Source: Ureibacillus massiliensis 4400831 = CIP 108448 = CCUG 49529 (GTDB taxonomy: Bacteria; Bacillota; Bacilli; Bacillales_A; Planococcaceae). From it: a stretch of 45,034 nucleotides of DNA. Location of the stretch: assembly GCF_000772965.1 (NCBI RefSeq), contig NZ_JPVQ01000028.1, forward strand, positions 1 to 45,034. Direction: 5' to 3'. The notes under the pieces are model-generated. The model saw only the letters and a program-made list of their open reading frames with translations. It ran no database searches and was not told where the DNA came from. This document shows, piece after piece, positions 41,394-45,034 of the stretch (position 1 is its first letter; each line of letters begins with the position of its first letter). The position numbers and the translations under genes were made by a program.

Positions 41394-42605
41394 ATGGCAA
41401 ATAAAAAAGTAGTATTAGCATATTCAGGTGGTCTTGATACTTCAGTAGCAATTCCTTGGTTAAAAGAACAAGGATGGGATGTAATCGCTGTTTGTCTAGA
41501 TGTAGGTGAAGGAAAAGATCTTGAATTCGTAAAAAACAAAGCACTACAAGTTGGTGCTATTGAATCTTATATGGTAGATGCTAAAGACGAGTTTGCAGAA
41601 GAATACGTACTGCTTTCTTTACAAGGTCATACATGGTATGAACAAAAATATCCACTTGTTTCTGCACTAAGCCGTCCATTAATTTCAAAAAAATTAGTTG
41701 AAATTGCAAATGAAACAGGTGCAGATGCAGTAGCACATGGATGTACAGGTAAAGGAAATGACCAAGTACGTTTCGAGGTTTCAATTAAAGCATTAAATCC
41801 AGATTTAGAAGTTCTTGCTCCAGTACGTGAATGGGGATGGAGCCGTGATGAAGAAATTGAATATGCGCAAAAAAATGGTGTACCTGTTCCAGCTACAATC
41901 GATTCTCCATTCTCAATCGACCAAAACCTTTGGGGCCGTGCAAATGAAGCTGGTGTAATGGAAGATCCTTGGGTAGCTCCACCGGAAGAAGCATATGGTT
42001 TAACTGTTTCAGTTGAAAACGCTCCTGATGTAGCTGAATATGTGGAAATTGAATTTGTAGAAGGTAAACCAGTTTCATTAAATGGGAAAGAAATGAAACT
42101 TGCTGATTTAATCCAAGAGCTAAATAAAATTGCAGGTGCTCATGGTATTGGACGTATCGATCACGTTGAGAACCGTTTAGTTGGTATTAAATCTCGTGAA
42201 GTATATGAAATTCCAGGTGCAAAAGTACTTTTAACTGCTCATAAAGAGCTTGAAGATATTACATTAGTAAAAGAACTAGCCCATTTCAAACCGATTATTG
42301 AGCATAAACTTTCAGAGGTGATTTATGAAGGATTATGGTTCAACCCAATCCGTACTGCACTTGATGCTTTTATCAAGGAAACGCAAAAATACGTAAACGG
42401 TACAGTTCGTGTGAAATTATTTAAAGGTCACGCAATTGTTGATGGACGTAAATCACCAAATTCACTATACTCTGAGGAGTTAGCAACATACTCAAAAGCA
42501 GATAAATTTAACCATAATTCTGCAGTTGGTTTTATTGAATTATGGGGACTTCCAACAGTAGTTGCTGCGGAAGTCGCTAAAAATACACAGAAAGTAACAA
42601 AATAA
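41394..42605 (+). CDS. argG: Argininosuccinate synthase
   Basis: Joins citrulline and aspartate using ATP in arginine synthesis; 403 aa, the same length as in B. subtilis. The ATP loop [15 protein letters not shown] is at residues 9-23, with the [13 protein letters not shown] and [18 protein letters not shown] motifs. ATG 41394 has a CGGAGGCG site; the upstream TTG in frame falls within the ARG boxes. argH follows 39 bp later. Confidence 0.97.
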   Translation: MANKKVVLAYSGGLDTSVAIPWLKEQGWDVIAVCLDVGEGKDLEFVKNKALQVGAIESYMVDAKDEFAEEYVLLSLQGHTWYEQKYPLVSALSRPLISKKLVEIANETGADAVAHGCTGKGNDQVRFEVSIKALNPDLEVLAPVREWGWSRDEEIEYAQKNGVPVPATIDSPFSIDQNLWGRANEAGVMEDPWVAPPEEAYGLTVSVENAPDVAEYVEIEFVEGKPVSLNGKEMKLADLIQELNKIAGAHGIGRIDHVENRLVGIKSREVYEIPGAKVLLTAHKELEDITLVKELAHFKPIIEHKLSEVIYEGLWFNPIRTALDAFIKETQKYVNGTVRVKLFKGHAIVDGRKSPNSLYSEELATYSKADKFNHNSAVGFIELWGLPTVVAAEVAKNTQKVTK

Positions 42606-42644
42606 TTTCCACTAGTAATTTGGATCTTAGAAGTAGGTGTCATC

Positions 42645-44015
42645 ATGACAAAATTATGGGGTGGCCGTTTTCAAAAGTCAGCAGAAAGCTGGGTAGATGA
42701 ATTCGGTGCGTCAATAGGCTTTGACCAACAATTAGTAATGGAAGATATCGAAGGTAGTGTCGCACACGTAACAATGTTAGGCGCACAAGGAATCTTATCT
42801 GCTGAAGATGTAGAGAAGATACTTGGCGGTTTACATGAGCTAAAAACTTTGGCAGAGGCTGGAGAGCTCGAGTTTAGTGTTGCCAACGAAGATATCCATC
42901 TAAATTTAGAAAAAATGTTAACGGATATAATCGGTCCAGTAGGGGGAAAACTCCATACTGGCCGTAGCCGTAATGACCAAGTTGCAACGGATGTTCACTT
43001 ATTCTTAAAAAAACGTGTAGTCGAAGTGGTCGATTTAATTGAAGCTTTCCAACGTACAATTTTAGAAAAAGCTGAACAACACATTGAAACAATTGCACCG
43101 GGTTATACCCATTTACAAAGAGCACAACCAATCAGTTTTGCTCATCATTTAATGGCATATTTCTGGATGCTTGAGCGTGATAAAGAACGTTTTAACGAAT
43201 CCATGAAACGAATTGATATATTGCCATTAGGTGCAGGCGCCATGGCAGGCACAACATTCCCGATTGATCGTGAAAAATCTGCCCAGTTGCTTGGATTTAG
43301 CAAAGTGTATGCAAATTCAATGGATGCAGTAAGTGATCGTGATTTTATCGTAGAATTTTTATCAAATTCTTCATTGCTCATGACACATTTATCTCGATTT
43401 GCAGAAGAGATTATTATTTGGTCAACTGATGAGTTTAAATTTATTGAATTAGATGATGCCTTTTCAACTGGTTCGTCAATTATGCCACAAAAGAAAAACC
43501 CAGATATGGCAGAACTTATTCGTGGCAAGACTGGTCGCGTTTATGGGAACCTGATGGGACTGTTAACAGTATTGAAGGGTACACCGTTAACGTATAACAA
43601 AGATATGCAAGAGGATAAGGAAGGTATGTTTGATACTGTCCATACAATTCTTGGTGCATTGAAAATCTTTGAGGGTATGGTTCGTACGATGACTGTCAAT
43701 AAGGAGCGTTTGAAAAAGTCAGTTCATAGTGATTTTTCAAATGCAACTGAGCTTGCTGATTACTTAGCGACAAAGGGCATGCCTTTCCGTGAAGCTCATG
43801 AAGTAACTGGGAAATTAGTGTTTACTTGTATTCAAAGAGGGATTTATTTATTAGATTTACCTCTTGAAGATATGAAAGCAGAGAGCGACCTTATCGAAGA
43901 GGATGTGTATGAAGTATTAAAACCAGAAGCGGCCGTTAGTAGAAGAAATTCTCTTGGTGGAACTGGCTTTGATCAAGTACGACTTCAAATCGAAAAAGGT
44001 AAGCAGTGCTTATAA
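42645..44015 (+). CDS. argH: Argininosuccinate lyase
   Basis: Cleaves argininosuccinate to arginine and fumarate; 456 aa, fumarase/aspartase superfamily. The signature [16 protein letters not shown] supplies the catalytic serine loop, with [13 protein letters not shown] and [11 protein letters not shown] as other conserved blocks. It is the second gene of the argGH operon. Confidence 0.97.
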   Translation: MTKLWGGRFQKSAESWVDEFGASIGFDQQLVMEDIEGSVAHVTMLGAQGILSAEDVEKILGGLHELKTLAEAGELEFSVANEDIHLNLEKMLTDIIGPVGGKLHTGRSRNDQVATDVHLFLKKRVVEVVDLIEAFQRTILEKAEQHIETIAPGYTHLQRAQPISFAHHLMAYFWMLERDKERFNESMKRIDILPLGAGAMAGTTFPIDREKSAQLLGFSKVYANSMDAVSDRDFIVEFLSNSSLLMTHLSRFAEEIIIWSTDEFKFIELDDAFSTGSSIMPQKKNPDMAELIRGKTGRVYGNLMGLLTVLKGTPLTYNKDMQEDKEGMFDTVHTILGALKIFEGMVRTMTVNKERLKKSVHSDFSNATELADYLATKGMPFREAHEVTGKLVFTCIQRGIYLLDLPLEDMKAESDLIEEDVYEVLKPEAAVSRRNSLGGTGFDQVRLQIEKGKQCL

Positions 44016-44121
44016 AATTTTAACTCAATTTTTTTATGACAACTATTAATGTAGTACAGTGATGCTCAATAGTTTTCAAATCTTTTATCAAGAAGCCAGA
44101 GGGTAACTTGATAATAATAAA

Positions 44122-44171
44122 AACTTTATAGGAAACGATTCACTCTTAGTGAGTCGTGAACATATAAAGTT
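44122..44171 (+). other. Nested hairpin of unknown function
   Basis: An outer 9-bp stem (44122-44130 with 44163-44171) encloses a purine-rich internal loop (GGAA opposite GAACA) and an inner 10-bp stem with one G-U pair and a 3-nt loop (44135-44144 with 44148-44157). It precedes a terminator. I do not recognise a known riboswitch class; it may be a structured 3' untranslated region or small RNA. Confidence 0.45.
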
Positions 44172-44176
44172 ACATA

Positions 44177-44208
44177 AACCGTCTCGGGGTCGCGAGGCGG
44201 TTTTTTAT
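44177..44208 (+). terminator. Terminator downstream of argH
   Basis: A GC-rich stem of about 11 bp with one G-U pair (44178-44187 with 44192-44201) followed by six T. The next 110 bp to the SLH gene is AT-rich with no other feature I can assign. Confidence 0.9.
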
Positions 44209-44316
44209 ATTCTCGAAAAAAATAAAATTAGCCTAGTTAATAACAAATTTATCTAGTATTTACCTCCCGACTTTGGTACGATTTGGGTGAGTATTAAATA
44301 CTATTATTGTGTATAA

Positions 44317-45034
44317 ATGAAAACAATAGTTAGAATTATATCACTCTTTGCTTTAACCATAATCTTTTGCTTACATAACAGCAATTTTATAACAGCAAAT
44401 GCTGAGGAGATTATGTTTAAAGATATTGATGTGGATGCTTATTTTTATGAACCTGTTCAACAATTAGCAGGTAAAGGAATCATTAAAGGTTACCAAGATG
44501 GAACTTTTAAACCTTATCAACCCGTAACTCGTGGACAAGCGGCCCTTATGCTTGTACAAACCCTACAACTAGATACTTCAACAGTAACTAACCCTCAATT
44601 TAAAGATATTTCAACTAAACACCCGTACTACAAACAAATTGCTACTCTTGTTAACAAAGGAATCATTAGTGGTTTTGAAGATAATACCTTTAGACCTAAT
44701 GAACAACTTACAAGAGCCCATATGGCAGGTATTTTAACAAAAGCATATGAATTTGAATTGAATGAAGAAGTACATCTTCCTTTTACAGATGTAAGTGAAA
44801 ATGCATGGTATAAAAATGCTATTCAAACTTTATTAAATCTTAAAATTACAAATGGTGTTACACCAACAACCTTTGAACCTAACAGTCCTGTGACACGGGG
44901 GCAATTAGCAACCTTTATTTACAAAAGTGATTTAGCTTCGATGAGTGTTGAAATAATTGCTGGCAATGGGATTTATGAAAATGTTGTAAACGCTAAACTA
45001 GAGTTAACAGTTTTCCACAAACAAAAATCAACAG
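44317..45034 (+). CDS. SLH-domain surface protein, truncated by window end
   Basis: Incomplete gene, 239 codons visible with no stop before the window ends. ATG 44317 gives an N-terminal signal peptide with likely cleavage after TANA, near residue 29. Three S-layer homology domains follow: FKDIDVDAYFYEPVQQLAGKG, FKDISTKHPYYKQIATLVNKG and FTDVSENAWYKNAIQTLLNLK, each with a downstream TR-x-[QH] block. These bind pyruvylated secondary cell-wall polymer and anchor the protein at the surface. After residue 220 a different, beta-rich-looking region begins. There is no good ribosome-binding site before the ATG, which is odd for this genome; another start is not apparent. Confidence 0.85.
   Translation, partial: MKTIVRIISLFALTIIFCLHNSNFITANAEEIMFKDIDVDAYFYEPVQQLAGKGIIKGYQDGTFKPYQPVTRGQAALMLVQTLQLDTSTVTNPQFKDISTKHPYYKQIATLVNKGIISGFEDNTFRPNEQLTRAHMAGILTKAYEFELNEEVHLPFTDVSENAWYKNAIQTLLNLKITNGVTPTTFEPNSPVTRGQLATFIYKSDLASMSVEIIAGNGIYENVVNAKLELTVFHKQKST

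Overview
The window is a low-GC Firmicute chromosome segment, most likely from Bacillales near Lysinibacillus, Solibacillus or Psychrobacillus. The evidence is a TnrA-type nitrogen regulator with matching operators, a proline T-box, BirA, ARG and PurR operator candidates, an SLH surface protein, and a gene order around 32.4-41.2 kb (dinB, rnz, yqjM, proI, yqjP, yqjQ) that resembles the yqj region of Bacillus subtilis. I see no rRNA, tRNA, CRISPR array, intact insertion sequence or phage gene.

Layout. 1-2.3 kb: GNAT acetyltransferase, signal peptidase I and a YlmA-like ABC ATPase. 2.4-9.8 kb: tnrA, divergent from a branched-chain amino acid ABC transporter operon (binding protein, two permeases, two ATPases) followed by a second, paralogous binding protein. 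9.9-23.3 kb: a large ectoine/hydroxyectoine uptake and catabolism island. On the minus strand are eutB and a PucR-family regulator. Divergent on the plus strand is an operon of doeA, eutC, a cystathionine gamma-synthase-like PLP enzyme, an M20 amidohydrolase, a homoserine dehydrogenase-like oxidoreductase, an aldehyde dehydrogenase and the ehuBCDA transporter. 23.4-29 kb: guaC, two small unknown proteins, the ammonium transporter amt, a DUF294-type nucleotidyltransferase-like protein and a DnaQ-like exonuclease. 29.2-31.7 kb: ribA, ribD and a HAD phosphatase. 31.7-32.3 kb: bioY under a BirA operator. 32.4-41.2 kb: the yqj-like segment, with hmp and nsrR between the yqjP and yqjQ homologues. 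41.3-44 kb: argG and argH. The window ends inside an SLH-domain surface protein.

How it fits together. Nitrogen control is the main theme. I count six perfect matches to the TnrA box TGTNA-N7-TNACA: upstream of tnrA, livJ and amt (two), and on both sides of the eutB/doeA divergent promoter region. The livJ site lies about 50 bp upstream of the inferred transcription start, the known activating position. Import of branched-chain amino acids, ammonium and ectoines therefore looks like one nitrogen-scavenging regulon surrounding its own regulator, with a CodY-like box in the tnrA leader as a possible second input.

The most novel element is the ectoine island. It has recognisable DoeA, EutB, EutC and EhuABCD. 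I do not find EutA, the DoeD aminotransferase, an AstE/aspartoacylase-type DoeB deacetylase or an EnuR regulator. In their place are an M20 amidohydrolase, a cystathionine gamma-synthase-like enzyme, an ACT-less homoserine dehydrogenase and a PucR regulator, which suggests a variant lower pathway.
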